Part shown: one piece after another, positions 18,801-28,756 of the stretch
Position numbering within the stretch: the first letter of the stretch is position 1
Layout: every line of letters starts with the position of its first letter
From: Prochlorococcus sp. AG-347-E23
GTDB lineage: Bacteria > Cyanobacteriota > Cyanobacteriia > PCC-6307 > Cyanobiaceae
DNA: 64,000 bases
Direction of reading: 5' to 3'
NCBI GenBank assembly: GCA_003281685.1
Contig: QCBH01000002.1
Span: forward strand, 62,001-126,000
Program-made: the position numbers and the translations under genes
Notes under the pieces: model-generated
What the model was told of the DNA's origin: nothing
The model's input: the letters and a program-made list of their open reading frames with translations, nothing else
Databases searched by the model: none

Positions 18801-19106
18801 CTTGTTGAAGAATCTTTAGGAAAAGCCGAAGTTCGTGCAACTTTCTCAGTTGGTAAAGGAGCTATAGCAGGCTGTTACATACAATCTGGCAAATTACAAC
18901 GGAATTGTTCGCTTAGAGTTTTACGATCAGATAAAGTAATTTTTGAGGGAAATTTAGACTCACTAAAAAGGTCTAAAGATGATGTCAAAGAGGTAAATAC
19001 AGGATTTGAATGTGGAGTTGGCTGTGATAAATTCTCTTCATGGATTGAAGGAGATGTAATCGAAGCATTCAAATTTGTCACCAAAAAGAGGACCTTATCA
19101 CAATAA
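15804..19106 (+). CDS. infB: translation initiation factor IF-2
   Basis: IF-2, 1,100 residues, the GTPase that places initiator tRNA on the ribosome. An N-terminal IF2-N motif (residues 1-55) is followed by about 450 residues of Lys/Asn/Pro-rich low-complexity linker. A second IF2-N domain (about 510-560) comes next, then the G domain with GHVDHGKTS near residue 605, DTPGHEA and NKID, and the C-terminal fMet-tRNA binding domains. The linker contains two tandem 36-residue units (DNA 16551-16766). This is the last gene of the rimP operon. Confidence 0.97.
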   Translation: MTISDKIRIYELSRDLNLENKEILDAAQKLSITVKNHSSSISAEEAKKIKNLINKKNSDKKILSIKKPSVKNDNYKQKKENESSVISSTKSNPLNNNSNKKPLLIKPLNKPTITKSSQSQANLINQNINSKTSQNLNQDKKTFRNNITPPIKNPAKTPIQLIAKPKNINNNVKSSDSFKSISSSGEKRQISNKPVQNPKKPNTKNINNRMSPPELVGAPIRRNGSNQPNNKQNISFKQTLPNKPGTPIRPGLRNKPSDQGRPGSFNRQANTSRTGSPNRPGVPNRPGLRNKPSDQRRSGSFNRQANTNRTGSPNRPGMPNRPSPKFNGQKSPGIRKPVSPNELLQLQKTNKSENDKKLIKNNEKQNIETSKQKPKAPNTRPHAAPNSKKPPHRSFSNNSKKPGKTDWDDSAKLEALRSKNPQKQRQKVHIIGENDDSLTSETSGYSGEKISILSASLARPKKEKSDESKSQKTIKQFKKKKKETTRQRQKRRAMELKAAKEAKQVRPEMIIVPEDNLTVQELADKLSLESSEIIKSLFFKGITATVTQSLDLATIETVAEEFGVPVLQDDIQEAAEKTVDMIESEDIDNLIRRPPVITVMGHVDHGKTSLLDSIRESRVASGEAGGITQHIGAYQVEFKHESKKKKLTFLDTPGHEAFTAMRARGTKVTDVAVLVVAADDGCRPQTLEAISHARAAKVPIVVAINKIDKEGASPDRVKQELSEKDLIAEDWGGDTVMVPVSAIKKQNIDKLLEMILLVSEVEDLQANPDRFAKGTVIEAHLDKAKGPVATLLVQNGTLKSGDVLAAGSVLGKIRAMVDENGNRIKEAGPSFPVEALGFSEVPTAGDEFEVYPDEKTARAIVGERATDARATKLAQQMASRRVSLSSLSTQANDGELKELNLILKADVQGSVEAILGSLEQLPKNEVQVRVLLSAPGEITETDIDLAAASGSVIIGFNTSLASGAKRAADANDVDIREYEVIYKLLEDIQLAMEGLLEPDLVEESLGKAEVRATFSVGKGAIAGCYIQSGKLQRNCSLRVLRSDKVIFEGNLDSLKRSKDDVKEVNTGFECGVGCDKFSSWIEGDVIEAFKFVTKKRTLSQ
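16551..16766 (+). repeat. two tandem 108-bp copies inside infB
   Basis: Copies at 16551-16658 and 16659-16766 differ at only five positions by my count, all transitions, and encode 36-residue Pro/Arg/Asn-rich units ([10 protein letters not shown]...). The unit length keeps the frame. It lies in the flexible IF-2 linker. Confidence 0.93.
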
Positions 19107-19119
19107 TTAAACATCTAGC

Positions 19120-19152
19120 TTATTAATCTTTATTTCTATCAAAGATTAATAA
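19120..19152. terminator. AT-rich inverted repeat at the end of infB and the convergent DUF3493 gene
   Basis: TTATTAATCTTT (19120-19131) and AAAGATTAATAA (19141-19152) form a perfect 12-bp stem with a 9-base loop. It begins 13 bases after the infB stop and overlaps the last codons of the opposing gene. The stem has only one G-C pair, and it lacks a strong U tract for infB, so a terminator role is tentative. Confidence 0.35.
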
Positions 19153-19359
19153 AGTAGGAAATATTACACAAGCACCCAACTGTATAAGAAGGCTATTTTG
19201 CTCTAATTCAGCTCCGCTCGCAATTCTGGAAATCATTATAAGAAGTCCCAAAAATGCAGAACCGCTAAAAGCTATCCACAATATTCTTCTCAATCCCTTG
19301 AAAGGAGCTTGGGATTCCTTTAATAATTTCTTTTTCAATTCAGGATCTATTTTTGACAT
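19123..19359 (-). CDS. DUF3493 small membrane protein
   Basis: A 78-residue protein with one or two hydrophobic segments (about residues 25-45 and 55-70). The opening SKIDPELKKKLLKESQAPFKGLRR matches what I know of the DUF3493 family, found in cyanobacteria and in plastid proteins such as LPA1/Rep27, where it is tied to photosystem II assembly or repair. I chose the ATG at 19359; an upstream TTG at 19371 is less likely. It is convergent with infB. The specific function is inferred from the family only. Confidence 0.72.
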   Translation of the reverse strand: MSKIDPELKKKLLKESQAPFKGLRRILWIAFSGSAFLGLLIMISRIASGAELEQNSLLIQLGACVIFPTLLIFDRNKD

Positions 19360-19413
19360 AAATTCTTTCAATTATAAAATTAAGTCTATATGAAAAATTC
19401 AATATTTAATCTG

Positions 19414-19485
19414 GCCGGTATAGCTCAGCGGTAGAGCAACTGTCTCGTAAACAGTAGGTCATTGGTTCAATTCCAATTATCGGCA
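19414..19485 (+). tRNA. tRNA-Thr (anticodon CGU)
   Basis: A full cloverleaf can be drawn over 72 bases: acceptor GCCGGTA/TATCGGC with one G-U pair, D stem GCTC/GAGC, anticodon stem ACTGT/ACAGT around loop CTCGTAA (anticodon CGT at 34-36), T stem ATTGG/CCAAT with TTCAATT loop, discriminator A. CCA is not encoded. A glycosyltransferase gene starts 18 bases after its 3' end. Confidence 0.95.
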
Positions 19486-19503
19486 CTTAAAAAGCAAATT
19501 AAA

Positions 19504-21057
19504 ATGGATTATAAAATTTTAAAATTTAGATATCTTTTAAAATTATTTGTTTTTATTCCTCTTATATTTTACTTTGGCAAAAGAAGTTATATTGCGTTTG
19601 ATGAAGGTTATTATGCACTACAAGCTAGATGGATATTAGAAAAAGGTAACTGGACAATTCCTCTTTGGTGGGATGAATATGTTTTAGATAGAACAATAGG
19701 ATTACAGTATTTAATAGCAAAGTCACAAGACTTATTTGGAAGAAATATTTTTTCTGCATATCTACCAACAACAGTCGCTTCAATATTGATGCTATTTATA
19801 ACTTATAAATTACATGAAGAATTATTTAATAAAAAATATGCAATTATATCTCCACTAATCCTTGCTACTACATATCTTTGGTTTGACTACTCACACTTAG
19901 CCACTCAAGATATTATTTATTCATGTTTAGTAACTATTGGAGTATTAGCTTTAGTCAAAATAAAAAGTAAAAATAACAAATTCTATATTCTGCTTTTTGG
20001 AATTTGGATTGGTTTAGCTTTTATGATGAAAACTTTTTTAGTTTTTGTACCGTTATTATCACTCCTACCGTATATTTCTTTTAAAAAAAATTTTTTATTC
20101 ATCAAATTCTTTTGGTTAGGACTACTAATTGGATTCATTCCTTTTTTATTCTGGACGTTTTCTATCAACCCTTATTTAGACAAAAATATTATTTTTTACT
20201 TAGTTGAAAAGTTTAACTTTCTATCAAGTAAAAATACTTTCACAAATCCTTTCTATTATTATTTCTGGAATGTACCGGTAACATTTCTGCCATGGAGTTT
20301 TTTCGCAATTATTGGCGGAATATACAATATTTCTCAAAGTAAAGAGAATAAATATATACTTGCTTTTTTTCCCTTCATTTTAATAGCGTCCCTTAGCATT
20401 TTCTCTACAAAAACACCCTACTATACTCTACAAATCTCATCTATTTTTTCATTAAATACTTATGTAGGAATAAAATATTTATTCAATTCTTATAGATTTA
20501 GTCGATTTTTTATATTTGTGACTTCAAAAATAATTCCATTATTTGTATTTGCTCTAATTTTCACATATTATTTTTTCTTTAAAGATTCAATTAACCACAA
20601 TACAAAAGAAAATACATTTATAGTTCTTGGATTATTATCTTTAGGCTTATCTTGGTCGTTCATAAGACATAAAAATTCGTTCAAAGAAATATTAATAACT
20701 CTCATAATTGGGCCTTACTTATTCACTTCATTTATTTTACAATCAGGTTTATTCACTGATAGATCTAGAGAACTAAGAGAAAAAATGGAATATGTTTCAT
20801 CACTTGATTTAGTAAAAAATCAAACGATCATGGTTGATAAAAAAGGAATCAACAACTCTCGATCGCAATCAAAAATCATTAGGATCTCTTTATCAACTCC
20901 TAAATTAGGTGCGGGATTAGAAAGTATTAATCAGTTAAAAAAATCTGAATTAGCATGGACAACTGACCTTAAAACAATAAAAAATAATGACGACGATTAT
21001 GAAGTGATATACGAAAATGATGTTTTAAATCCTTGGAAATTAATATTAAAAAAGTAA
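19504..21057 (+). CDS. GT39/ArnT-like membrane glycosyltransferase
   Basis: A 517-residue polytopic membrane protein of the GT-C type (PMT/ArnT/GT39), which moves a sugar from a polyprenyl-phosphate carrier to an acceptor on the outer membrane face. A first hydrophobic segment precedes the acidic first-loop motif FDEGYYALQARWIL (about residues 35-48), the signature of ArnT-like enzymes. Roughly ten further membrane segments follow to about residue 420, then a soluble tail. The start is the ATG at 19504; an upstream TTG would overlap tRNA-Thr. The acceptor and sugar are unknown. It is followed 41 bases later by a GT2 gene, its probable partner. Confidence 0.82.
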   Translation: MDYKILKFRYLLKLFVFIPLIFYFGKRSYIAFDEGYYALQARWILEKGNWTIPLWWDEYVLDRTIGLQYLIAKSQDLFGRNIFSAYLPTTVASILMLFITYKLHEELFNKKYAIISPLILATTYLWFDYSHLATQDIIYSCLVTIGVLALVKIKSKNNKFYILLFGIWIGLAFMMKTFLVFVPLLSLLPYISFKKNFLFIKFFWLGLLIGFIPFLFWTFSINPYLDKNIIFYLVEKFNFLSSKNTFTNPFYYYFWNVPVTFLPWSFFAIIGGIYNISQSKENKYILAFFPFILIASLSIFSTKTPYYTLQISSIFSLNTYVGIKYLFNSYRFSRFFIFVTSKIIPLFVFALIFTYYFFFKDSINHNTKENTFIVLGLLSLGLSWSFIRHKNSFKEILITLIIGPYLFTSFILQSGLFTDRSRELREKMEYVSSLDLVKNQTIMVDKKGINNSRSQSKIIRISLSTPKLGAGLESINQLKKSELAWTTDLKTIKNNDDDYEVIYENDVLNPWKLILKK

Positions 21058-21098
21058 ACAATCCATTTATAATAAGATGTCGATTGTAATCTTTAATA

Positions 21099-22190
21099 AT
21101 GAAATCTGTTAATAGTTGGAATTTAACTAATAATAAACTTCATCAATTATTCAAAGACAATAACGAATTTATTTCTATTAAAGTCCGTGGTAGTACTTGG
21201 GAGCCAATCACTAGATGGCTAAGATTAGATTCAAGAATTTTTAGAGAAACTACTAGCAAAGCGAGAATAACTTTATGCGATATCGAATCTCTAGCAGAAA
21301 TTTATAACTACAGATCAATTAGATGGAAAGCAAAAAAACTAACTCCTATGCCCACTAAGGGAATTCCACAATCTATTAAAAATATTTTTCGGAAAATACC
21401 AATCATAAAACAACTCGCCTTTGAACTCGAAATAGTTTTTTATAAATATAGTGAAAATAATTCTGAACATTTGATATCAATAGTAATTCCTGCAAGAAAT
21501 GAAGCTGGTAATAAAGAACTTTTAATTAATGCTTTAAATAAATTCAAAAATATTCCCAATAAATTAGAAATTATATTTGTTGAAGGTAATAGCAATGATA
21601 ATACATTTGACATTTTAAAAGAATTAAAAGAAAATTTCTCAAATTTCTTCAAAATATCTCTTTTAAAACAAACTTCTAAAGGGAAGAAAAATGCAGTCGT
21701 GGAGGGATTTAATATTTCTTCAGGTGAGACTCTCGCCATAATTGATAGTGATTTTACAGTAGATATTGATGACAGTATTGCCGCAATTATGGAATCAACC
21801 AAAAATAAAAATATCCTTATAAATTGCGCCCGCACAAATTTTCCAATGGAAAAAGATGCGATGAGATGGGCAAATTATATAGGAAATAGACTCTTCGCAA
21901 TTTTTCTATCAATTCTAATAAATAAATCTGTATCAGATTCACTCTGTGGAACAAAAGTTTTTTCAAGAAAATTCTTTAAACTTATGAAACAAAACGGAAG
22001 TTGGGATTCCAAGTCTGACCCATTTGGAGACTTTACAATAATATTTGAAGCTGCTAAAAATAACATTAAAATACTTAATTATCCTGTTAGATATTATGCT
22101 AGAAAATCTGGAGCACCAAATATATCTAGATGGATAGATGGATTAAAACTTCTCAAAGTATGCTGGAATTACATGATTTCTGATATCTGA
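21099..22190 (+). CDS. family 2 glycosyltransferase with unusual N-terminal region
   Basis: A 363-residue cytoplasmic transferase. The GT2 domain starts near residue 125 with SIVIPARNEAGNKE, followed by FVEGNSNDNT and the metal-binding IIDSDFTVDID near residue 212. SDSLCGTKVF near 285 is typical of dolichyl/polyprenyl-phosphate sugar synthases. Residues 1-120 are not GT2; they carry DIESLAEIYNYRSIRWKAKK, which resembles the C-terminal end of methyltransferases fused to GT2 domains, with the catalytic part missing. It lies just after the ArnT-like gene, and could make its lipid-linked sugar donor (inference). Confidence 0.78.
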   Translation: MKSVNSWNLTNNKLHQLFKDNNEFISIKVRGSTWEPITRWLRLDSRIFRETTSKARITLCDIESLAEIYNYRSIRWKAKKLTPMPTKGIPQSIKNIFRKIPIIKQLAFELEIVFYKYSENNSEHLISIVIPARNEAGNKELLINALNKFKNIPNKLEIIFVEGNSNDNTFDILKELKENFSNFFKISLLKQTSKGKKNAVVEGFNISSGETLAIIDSDFTVDIDDSIAAIMESTKNKNILINCARTNFPMEKDAMRWANYIGNRLFAIFLSILINKSVSDSLCGTKVFSRKFFKLMKQNGSWDSKSDPFGDFTIIFEAAKNNIKILNYPVRYYARKSGAPNISRWIDGLKLLKVCWNYMISDI

Positions 22191-22297
22191 ATTAAATAAA
22201 ATTTTCGCGAGTATTTTCTTAGGATTTTTAATTTCTCCAAATTAGTAATAAAGTAGTTAGATTCTTAAAAGAAAATAAATTCATTAAACTTCATAAC

Positions 22298-23917
22298 ATG
22301 AATTTTAATTTGAAGTTCGAAAAATTAAATAAAAAAAATTACCAAAGAAAGCACTATGGCAAAATATTAACTGTAAGATTGCCATGTAATCCAATATTTC
22401 CAATAGGACCTATTTATTTAGCAGACCATATTCATAAATGTTTTCCATGTTTAGAGCAGCAATTCATTGATCTAGCAATAATTCCATCTAATAAAGTTTC
22501 CAAATATTTAGCTAGAAAAATTGATCAATTTAGACCACATCTAATCATTTTTTCATGGAGAGATATACAAATTTATGCACCTGTTGATGGTAGAAGTGGA
22601 AATCCCCTACAAAACTCTTTTGAAGTTTTCTACTCAAAAAATATTCTTAAAAAAATTAGAGGTTCCTGGGGAGGATTAAAATTAATTGCATCTCATTATG
22701 GAGAAATATATAGAAATACTTCTTTAGTCAAGATGGGACTAAAAAGAGCACAAAAATACAATAAAAATGTAAAAGTAATTTTAGGAGGTGGGGCTGTTAG
22801 TGTTTTCTATGAACAATTGGGAAATCTACTCCCAAAAGGAACTGTTATTTCAGTTGGAGAGGGAGAAAATCTTATAGAAAAAATCATTAGAGGAGATTCA
22901 ATAGAAGAAGAAAGATGTTATGTTGCCGGACAAAAACCTCGAAACAAATTAATACACGAACAACCTTCAGGAACTGTTAAAACTGCCTGCAACTATAAAT
23001 ATATTAAATCCATATGGCCTGAATTCGATTGGTATATAGAAGGTGGTGATTATTACGTAGGGGTACAAACAAAAAGAGGTTGTCCTCATAATTGTTGTTT
23101 CTGCGTTTACACAGTTGTGGAGGGGAAGCAGGTTCGCGTTAATCCTGTTAAGGAAGTAATCAAAGAAATGAAGCAATTATATGATCTTGGAGTAAGGGGA
23201 TTTTGGTTCACCGATGCACAGTTTATTCCAGCCAAAAAACATATAGAAGATGCAAAAATACTTTTGCAAGCGATTAAGGACCAAGGCTGGGAGGATATTA
23301 ATTGGGCTGCATACATCAGAGCAGATAATATTGATGCTGAGCTAGCTCAGCTTATGGTTGATACAGGTATGAGCTATTTTGAAATAGGTATCACCTCGGG
23401 ATCTCAAGAGCTTGTTAGAAAAATGAGATTAGCTTATGACCTTGAAACTGTGTTAAATAATTGCAGAATGCTAGTCAAATCAGGTTTCAAGAATCATGTC
23501 TCAGTCAATTATTCATTTAATGTTTTTGATGAAACACCCAGCACCATAAGACAAACAATTGCTTACCATAGAGAATTAGAAAATATTTTTGGTAAAGGCT
23601 TAGTTGATCCAGCTATATTCTTTATAGGTTTGCAACCTCACACTCTTCTTGAGAAGTACGCTTTGGAGCATAAAATTTTGAAACCAAATTATAATCCAAT
23701 GAGCATGATGCCCTGGACAGCGAGAAAACTTCTCTGGAATCCAGGGTCACTAGGGGAAAAACTTGGTCAGGTTTGCTTAGAAGCTTTTGATAATCCAGAA
23801 GACGAATTTGGCAAAACAGTTATCGATATTCTCGAGAGAGAATATGGAAAGTCTTCCTTAAAAGAATCCCTAAAAGTCCGTCCTTTATCAGAAAGGAAAT
23901 TAGCTCACTCTAAATAA
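22298..23917 (+). CDS. radical SAM protein with B12-binding-like N-terminal domain
   Basis: A 539-residue radical SAM enzyme. The 4Fe-4S ligating motif RGCPHNCCFC lies near residues 261-269, followed by FWFTDAQFIP and GITSGSQELVRKM, typical of the TIM-barrel core. The N-terminal 200 residues look like a Rossmann-type cobalamin-binding domain (HLIIFSWRDIQIYAPV), but I do not see the DxHxxG B12-ligand motif. From memory, some cyanobacterial relatives are named photosystem II high-light acclimation radical SAM protein; I cannot verify this. The substrate is unknown. It sits between a GT2 gene and the convergent clpS. Confidence 0.8.
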   Translation: MNFNLKFEKLNKKNYQRKHYGKILTVRLPCNPIFPIGPIYLADHIHKCFPCLEQQFIDLAIIPSNKVSKYLARKIDQFRPHLIIFSWRDIQIYAPVDGRSGNPLQNSFEVFYSKNILKKIRGSWGGLKLIASHYGEIYRNTSLVKMGLKRAQKYNKNVKVILGGGAVSVFYEQLGNLLPKGTVISVGEGENLIEKIIRGDSIEEERCYVAGQKPRNKLIHEQPSGTVKTACNYKYIKSIWPEFDWYIEGGDYYVGVQTKRGCPHNCCFCVYTVVEGKQVRVNPVKEVIKEMKQLYDLGVRGFWFTDAQFIPAKKHIEDAKILLQAIKDQGWEDINWAAYIRADNIDAELAQLMVDTGMSYFEIGITSGSQELVRKMRLAYDLETVLNNCRMLVKSGFKNHVSVNYSFNVFDETPSTIRQTIAYHRELENIFGKGLVDPAIFFIGLQPHTLLEKYALEHKILKPNYNPMSMMPWTARKLLWNPGSLGEKLGQVCLEAFDNPEDEFGKTVIDILEREYGKSSLKESLKVRPLSERKLAHSK

Positions 23918-23932
23918 TAAATTTAACTGTTA

Positions 23933-24250
23933 TTAATCCTCTTTCTCAATTGAACTAGAAATACCTTTAGATTTTAATGATTCTGAGTAGAATTCTGCTG
24001 GCTCTAAATCACAAACAATTACTAGACCTACGCCAGTATTATGTGCTTCAAGCATTATTGCAATAGCATCTTGTTCACTTAATTGCGGAACAACTTCTCG
24101 CAGTGAAATAGTGACATACTCCATAGAATTAACTGGGTCATTATGAAGTAAAACCTTATATTTTGGAGATTTATTTTTTAATTCAGCAGGTTTTTTTTCA
24201 ATCACTGCTGAATTATTATTTGCACTTTGTTCAAACTTTATAGATAGCAT
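23933..24250 (-). CDS. clpS: ClpS adaptor for the Clp protease
   Basis: A 105-residue ClpS protein, which delivers N-degron substrates to ClpC/ClpP. The core has YKVLLHNDPVNSMEYV (about residues 31-46) and the conserved EAHNTGVGLV (about 66-77) that forms the N-end residue pocket. Cyanobacteria often have two ClpS proteins; this one has a short N-terminal extension and a Ser/Glu-rich tail. It ends 15 bases from the convergent radical SAM gene and follows dapL by 32 bases on the same strand. Confidence 0.93.
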   Translation of the reverse strand: MLSIKFEQSANNNSAVIEKKPAELKNKSPKYKVLLHNDPVNSMEYVTISLREVVPQLSEQDAIAIMLEAHNTGVGLVIVCDLEPAEFYSESLKSKGISSSIEKED

Positions 24251-24282
24251 TAAATTTATTAGAGTTTTAATTGTTTCAATAA

Positions 24283-25509
24283 TTATATATTAATTATTCT
24301 TTCCATTGCATCAAGGACGTTGGACCGTGAGTTAAATGCTGACAAGCGAAAATAACCCTCTCCTGCTAATCCAAATCCGCTCCCAGGTGTTCCAACTACA
24401 CTAACTTTTTGGAGAAGGAAATCAAAAAAGTCCCAAGATGTCATTTGATCTGGAACTTTAATCCAAATATAAGGAGCATTGTCCCCACCATAAACTTTAT
24501 ATCTTGCACTCTGGAGTTTATTTTTCATGATTTTTGCATTTTCCATATAAAAATCAATTAAACCCCTCACCTGTTTCTTCCCTTCAAGAGAATAGACGGC
24601 CTCTGCTCCTCTCTGAACCACATAACTTACTCCATTGAACATTGTAGATTGTCGCCTATTCCAAAGAGGCCATAAGTCTATTTCTTCATTTGTTGAGCTC
24701 AAACCTTTGAGATTTTTAGGTATTACTGTAAAAGCACATCTAACTCCAGTGAATCCTGCATTCTTTGAAAATGATCTAAATTCAATAGCACAATCCTTTG
24801 CCCCCTCAATCTCATATATTGAATGTGGAATATCACTATCTTGAATAAATGCTTCATAAGCTGCATCAAAAAGTATTAGAGATTTGTTTTGAAGAGCATA
24901 ATCAACCCACTTTTTCAATTCTTTTTTGTTGAGCGTTGCTCCAGTCGGATTATTAGGAAAACAAAGATATAAAATATCAACTTTTTTTTCAGGTAATTCT
25001 GGCAGAAAGTTATTTCCCTCGTTTATTGCAAGATATGTCAATCCTTGATAAGTACCATTTTCAAGAGCATCTCCAGTTCTGCCTGTCATAACGTTACTAT
25101 CAACATAAACAGGGTAAACAGGATCTGTTACAGCAATCGAATTATCTTTACCAAGAATATCTAAAATATTACTACTATCGCATTTTGAACCATCTGAAAC
25201 AAAGATCTCATCAGGTGAAATTTGGCACCCTCTCGAAATATAATCATACTCAGATATTTTTTCTCTGAGCCAATAATAACCTTGTTCTGGTCCATAACCT
25301 CTAAAACCATCTATAGTCCCCATCCCATCTAAAGCTTTACCCATAGCCTCTATGCAAGCTCTAGGTAATGGTTCTGTAACATCTCCTATGCCAAGCTTGA
25401 TAATTTTAGCACTCTTATTTGAGCGAGAATATAATTTTACCCTTTTAGCAATTTCAGGAAATAAATATCCTGCTTTGAGTTTTAAATAATTTTCGTTAAC
25501 TTGAACCAC
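24283..25509 (-). CDS. dapL: LL-diaminopimelate aminotransferase
   Basis: A 408-residue class I PLP aminotransferase that converts tetrahydrodipicolinate directly to LL-diaminopimelate, the plant/cyanobacterial route to lysine and peptidoglycan. The N-terminus [13 protein letters not shown] and [13 protein letters not shown] are diagnostic of DapL. The PLP lysine is in [12 protein letters not shown] (about residues 247-258), and [10 protein letters not shown] and a late FRLSAFNSR motif are present. The length matches the family. Confidence 0.95.
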   Translation of the reverse strand: MVQVNENYLKLKAGYLFPEIAKRVKLYSRSNKSAKIIKLGIGDVTEPLPRACIEAMGKALDGMGTIDGFRGYGPEQGYYWLREKISEYDYISRGCQISPDEIFVSDGSKCDSSNILDILGKDNSIAVTDPVYPVYVDSNVMTGRTGDALENGTYQGLTYLAINEGNNFLPELPEKKVDILYLCFPNNPTGATLNKKELKKWVDYALQNKSLILFDAAYEAFIQDSDIPHSIYEIEGAKDCAIEFRSFSKNAGFTGVRCAFTVIPKNLKGLSSTNEEIDLWPLWNRRQSTMFNGVSYVVQRGAEAVYSLEGKKQVRGLIDFYMENAKIMKNKLQSARYKVYGGDNAPYIWIKVPDQMTSWDFFDFLLQKVSVVGTPGSGFGLAGEGYFRLSAFNSRSNVLDAMERIINI

Positions 25510-25804
25510 TTTAGATAAAAAATATCGCCAATATTAGAATAATGTATCAACGTGCTTTAGTGGTAATTAGATGTTAAAATTAGTTTAGTTATGGTTAATA
25601 TAAGATTTAGTCATAGCTATGAATTCAATTTCAATAAATTTGAAAATCGTTTAAAGCTTTATAAATAGCAGATTTCAATCACTTTTAACTTTATTAATTT
25701 TAAAAATAAATATTAATAGCTATAACAATTGCTTTATTAAAAGATAAAATCTAATTCTTTAATTTAGATGATTTTCAAAATACATACCACATAGAATAAA
25801 CTAT
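25510..25804. promoter_or_regulatory. long leader region upstream of rne
   Basis: 295 bases without a gene between dapL and rne. It contains the 10-bp palindrome CATAGCTATG (25612-25621), a second ATAGCTAT near 25718, a weak stem TTTCAA/TTGAAA near 25628-25645, and long AU-rich stretches. Long AU-rich 5' UTRs that autoregulate rne by RNase E cleavage are known in bacteria, so a similar role is plausible. I could not place the transcription start. Confidence 0.45.
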
Positions 25805-27625
25805 ATGTCTCAGCAAATTATCATCGCTGAGCAGGCTCGAATTGCAGCACTACTCACAGATGATCGAGTTGATGAATTAATCGTCGCACAAGGTCATTAT
25901 CAAATTGGCGATATTTTTTTAGGAACAGTTGAAAATGTTCTCCCTGGAATAGATGCCGCCTTCATAAATATTGGTGAAAGTGATAAAAATGGATTCATCC
26001 ATGTTTCAGATTTAGGTCCACTAAGACTCAAAAAAGGTACATTTGGAATAACTGAATTACTAGAACCAAAACAAAAAGTCTTAGTACAGGTAATAAAGGA
26101 ACCCACAGGATCTAAAGGGCCGAGACTAACTGGAAGTATTTCAATCCCAGGAAAATACTTGATATTACAGCCATATGGACAAGGAGTAAATATTTCAAGA
26201 AAAATAAATACAGAAACAGAACGAAACCGTTTGAAAGCTCTTGGGGTTTTAATAAAACCACCTAGCACAGGATTATTATTTAGAACAGAAGCTGAAAAGA
26301 TAAAAGAAGAACTTCTCATAGAAGATTTAGAACATTTAATTCAACAATGGGAAAATGTACTAAAAGTTTCTGAGGCTTCTAATCCGCCAAATTTAGTAAA
26401 AAGAGATGATGATTTCTCCCTAAAGATTCTAAGAGATCATATTAAAGAATCGACAAAAAGCATAATTATCGATAGTAAATTTTCAGTTGCAAGAGCAAAA
26501 GATTTTTTAATAAATTATGAATCTGATATAGATATTGAATTTCACGATAACAGTTTAACCCAACATATTTTCGAGAAATACGAAATCAAGAAAACAATTC
26601 AAAAAGCCCTCCAGCCGAGAGTGGATCTTCCTTCAGGGGGTTATATAATTATTGAACCTACTGAAGCTTTAACAGTAATAGATGTAAACTCTGGATCATT
26701 TACAAGATCCGCTAACTCAAGACAAACCGTTTTGTGGACGAACTGCGAAGCAGCAGTTGAAATCTCAAGACAAATGAAATTAAGAAATATTGGTGGAGTT
26801 ATAGTCGTAGATTTTATTGATATGGAATCTAGAAGAGATCAATTTCAATTACTTGAACATTTTACCTCAGCAATAAAAGATGATTCTGCTAGGCCTCAAA
26901 TAGCTCAGCTAACAGAATTAGGCTTAGTGGAGTTAACCAGAAAAAGGCAAGGTCAAAATATTTATGAATTATTTGGTAAAAAATGTTCTATATGCGATGG
27001 TACAGGACATGTAGAAAATATATTCAATTACGAAATATCTAAATTAAAAGTTAAAAATATTGAGAATAAATCTAATCAATCAAATAATAAAGAATCTTTA
27101 TATATAGATACTTCTCAATCAACTGATGATCAAGAAAAAACAATTGAAAAAGAATTGCTTAATTCTAAAGAACTAATTAAATATAATTCTTCTAATAAAA
27201 AAGAAAATGATAATGAAATTTTGAACCAATCAAATTCAAAGGAAAAAAATACAATAACAGTTGACCTTACTAATGATGAAAAAATTGTTTTCAGTCACTT
27301 AGGTATTAATCCACTTATAAAATTAGGTAAAGGATATCTCACCAGCAATAATTTTGCTCGTTTAAAAGATAATAATAAGGAATCGGAAAAACCCTTAAAT
27401 GATAAAAAAACAAATGCAATACAAATTAAAAAAATCTCAAAATCTGAAGAAGAAAAGATTCGAATTAAAATTGAAGCAGATTCAAATCTTAAAGATAAAT
27501 CAAGAAATAAAACTAATGAAAAAAATGAAGTTGTTTTAACAGATAAAAAAGATGAAATTGTACTTACAGATGAGGTAAACAATGCAAGAAAAAAAAGAAG
27601 AAGATCTTCAGCAAGCACAGAATAA
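25805..27625 (+). CDS. rne: ribonuclease E/G family endoribonuclease
   Basis: A cyanobacterial RNase E, 606 residues. The S1 RNA-binding domain lies at about 35-115 ([20 protein letters not shown]), then the 5' sensor and DNase I-like catalytic part with the metal Asp residues in VIDVNSGSF (about 297-305) and VVDFIDME (about 338-345). The zinc-link motif CSICDGTGH is near 397-405. The C-terminal 200 residues are Lys/Asn/Ser/Glu-rich and low-complexity, ending with an Arg-rich patch; such tails recruit partners in cyanobacteria. It overlaps rnhB by 44 bases in another frame. Confidence 0.95.
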   Translation: MSQQIIIAEQARIAALLTDDRVDELIVAQGHYQIGDIFLGTVENVLPGIDAAFINIGESDKNGFIHVSDLGPLRLKKGTFGITELLEPKQKVLVQVIKEPTGSKGPRLTGSISIPGKYLILQPYGQGVNISRKINTETERNRLKALGVLIKPPSTGLLFRTEAEKIKEELLIEDLEHLIQQWENVLKVSEASNPPNLVKRDDDFSLKILRDHIKESTKSIIIDSKFSVARAKDFLINYESDIDIEFHDNSLTQHIFEKYEIKKTIQKALQPRVDLPSGGYIIIEPTEALTVIDVNSGSFTRSANSRQTVLWTNCEAAVEISRQMKLRNIGGVIVVDFIDMESRRDQFQLLEHFTSAIKDDSARPQIAQLTELGLVELTRKRQGQNIYELFGKKCSICDGTGHVENIFNYEISKLKVKNIENKSNQSNNKESLYIDTSQSTDDQEKTIEKELLNSKELIKYNSSNKKENDNEILNQSNSKEKNTITVDLTNDEKIVFSHLGINPLIKLGKGYLTSNNFARLKDNNKESEKPLNDKKTNAIQIKKISKSEEEKIRIKIEADSNLKDKSRNKTNEKNEVVLTDKKDEIVLTDEVNNARKKRRRSSASTE

Positions 27626-28199
27626 AGTATCCGAAGTTGGAATAGACGAAGTTGGTAGAGGAGCAATTTTTGGTCCAGTTTTTTCAGCAGTTGTAGTATT
27701 AACTGAAAAAAATAAACTTATCTTAAAACAATTTGGAGTAACAGATAGTAAAAAACTAACTCCCAAAAAAAGAAAATTAATTTTACCAAAAATTTTATTA
27801 CTCTCTTCAGATTATGGAATTGGGCAATCTTCAGCTAGAGAAATAGATAAGTTAGGCATCAGAGTTGCAACAGAACTCTCAATGATAAGAGCATTAAAAA
27901 AATTAAAAGAACAGCCATTTGAATTATTAATTGATGGTCCTTTATTACTAAGGCCATGGAATGGAATTCAAAAAAACATAGTATCAGGAGACTCAAAGTT
28001 TATCTCTATAGCTTCAGCAAGCATAGTTGCCAAAGTTTCTCGAGACAATCTAATAGAGAGGTTAGAAAAAAAATACTCAGGATATTTGATATTTCAAAAT
28101 AAAGGATATGGTACCAGAAAGCATCTTTCATTAATCAAAAAAAATGGAATAACTAAACTTCATAGGAAAAGTTTTTTAAAAAAATCAAATCTTTTTTAA
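27582..28199 (+). CDS. rnhB: ribonuclease HII
   Basis: RNase HII, 205 residues, removes ribonucleotides and RNA primers from DNA. Catalytic motifs are present: [14 protein letters not shown] (about residues 20-33) with Asp-Glu, TDSKKL (about 60-65), the central LLIDGP Asp and the later SIVAKVSRD. The start used is the ATG at 27582, 44 bases inside rne, which fits a normal N-terminus; no other ATG lies before the first catalytic motif. Translational coupling to rne is likely. Confidence 0.95.
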   Translation: MQEKKEEDLQQAQNKVSEVGIDEVGRGAIFGPVFSAVVVLTEKNKLILKQFGVTDSKKLTPKKRKLILPKILLLSSDYGIGQSSAREIDKLGIRVATELSMIRALKKLKEQPFELLIDGPLLLRPWNGIQKNIVSGDSKFISIASASIVAKVSRDNLIERLEKKYSGYLIFQNKGYGTRKHLSLIKKNGITKLHRKSFLKKSNLF

Positions 28200-28703
28200 T
28201 TCACACCAATCTAAAAAATCTTTTACGAGTTGCTGTTGAACCCTTGACTTTATACCCAAAAGAATACCATTTAATACAGAATGACCAGTAGATTCCAAAA
28301 TTTTCGTTGGTACCAGCTTTAGTAAAGGGGGTTGGCTTACAGATACACCAAGAAGTGCCTCACCCTCTAACCCAATATCAGTTGCTTCCAAATTCGCTTT
28401 CAAAATAAGATTAAAATCGTCTATTATTCCCAAGCCATCCAATGTACTTTCAAGGGCACTCATTTTTAAAATTCCATCTTTATTTTCTACTGCAATTGAA
28501 ACAACAGGGTTAATATCTAATTGGAAAACCTTAAAACTTGTTACTGTATACTTATATCTACCTTCTCCTTCTGGTACTAACTTGTTGGAGTCAAGCATTG
28601 CTCCAACAACTCTTTCTTCTTCCAAAAGATATTTAGAAAGATATTCTTTATTACGTGTTACAGCAAGCTTTAGTTTCTGTTTAGCATCAAAAGACAATAA
28701 CAT
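28185..28703 (-). CDS. DUF1997 family protein
   Basis: A 172-residue protein that I recognise as DUF1997, a family found in cyanobacteria and plastids with no established role. It has no clear membrane segment. Conserved-looking stretches are [23 protein letters not shown] and [15 protein letters not shown] sequence at the C-terminus. A strong GGAGGAAT Shine-Dalgarno lies about 10 bases before the ATG, which supports this start. Its end overlaps the rnhB stop by 15 bases on the opposite strand. Confidence 0.7.
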   Translation of the reverse strand: MLLSFDAKQKLKLAVTRNKEYLSKYLLEEERVVGAMLDSNKLVPEGEGRYKYTVTSFKVFQLDINPVVSIAVENKDGILKMSALESTLDGLGIIDDFNLILKANLEATDIGLEGEALLGVSVSQPPLLKLVPTKILESTGHSVLNGILLGIKSRVQQQLVKDFLDWCELKKI

Positions 28704-28756
28704 TTTCTATATTCCTCCAATGCTTATTTGATCTCTTTTTTTTTTTACAATTAATC

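Noticed and set aside
19462..19503. N-terminal extension of the GT39 protein from an upstream TTG
   Set aside because: It would begin inside tRNA-Thr; the ATG at 19504 gives the expected short N-terminus before the first membrane helix.
25900..26319. 139-codon minus-strand ORF inside rne
   Set aside because: Antisense to the conserved S1 and RNase E core; no family features.
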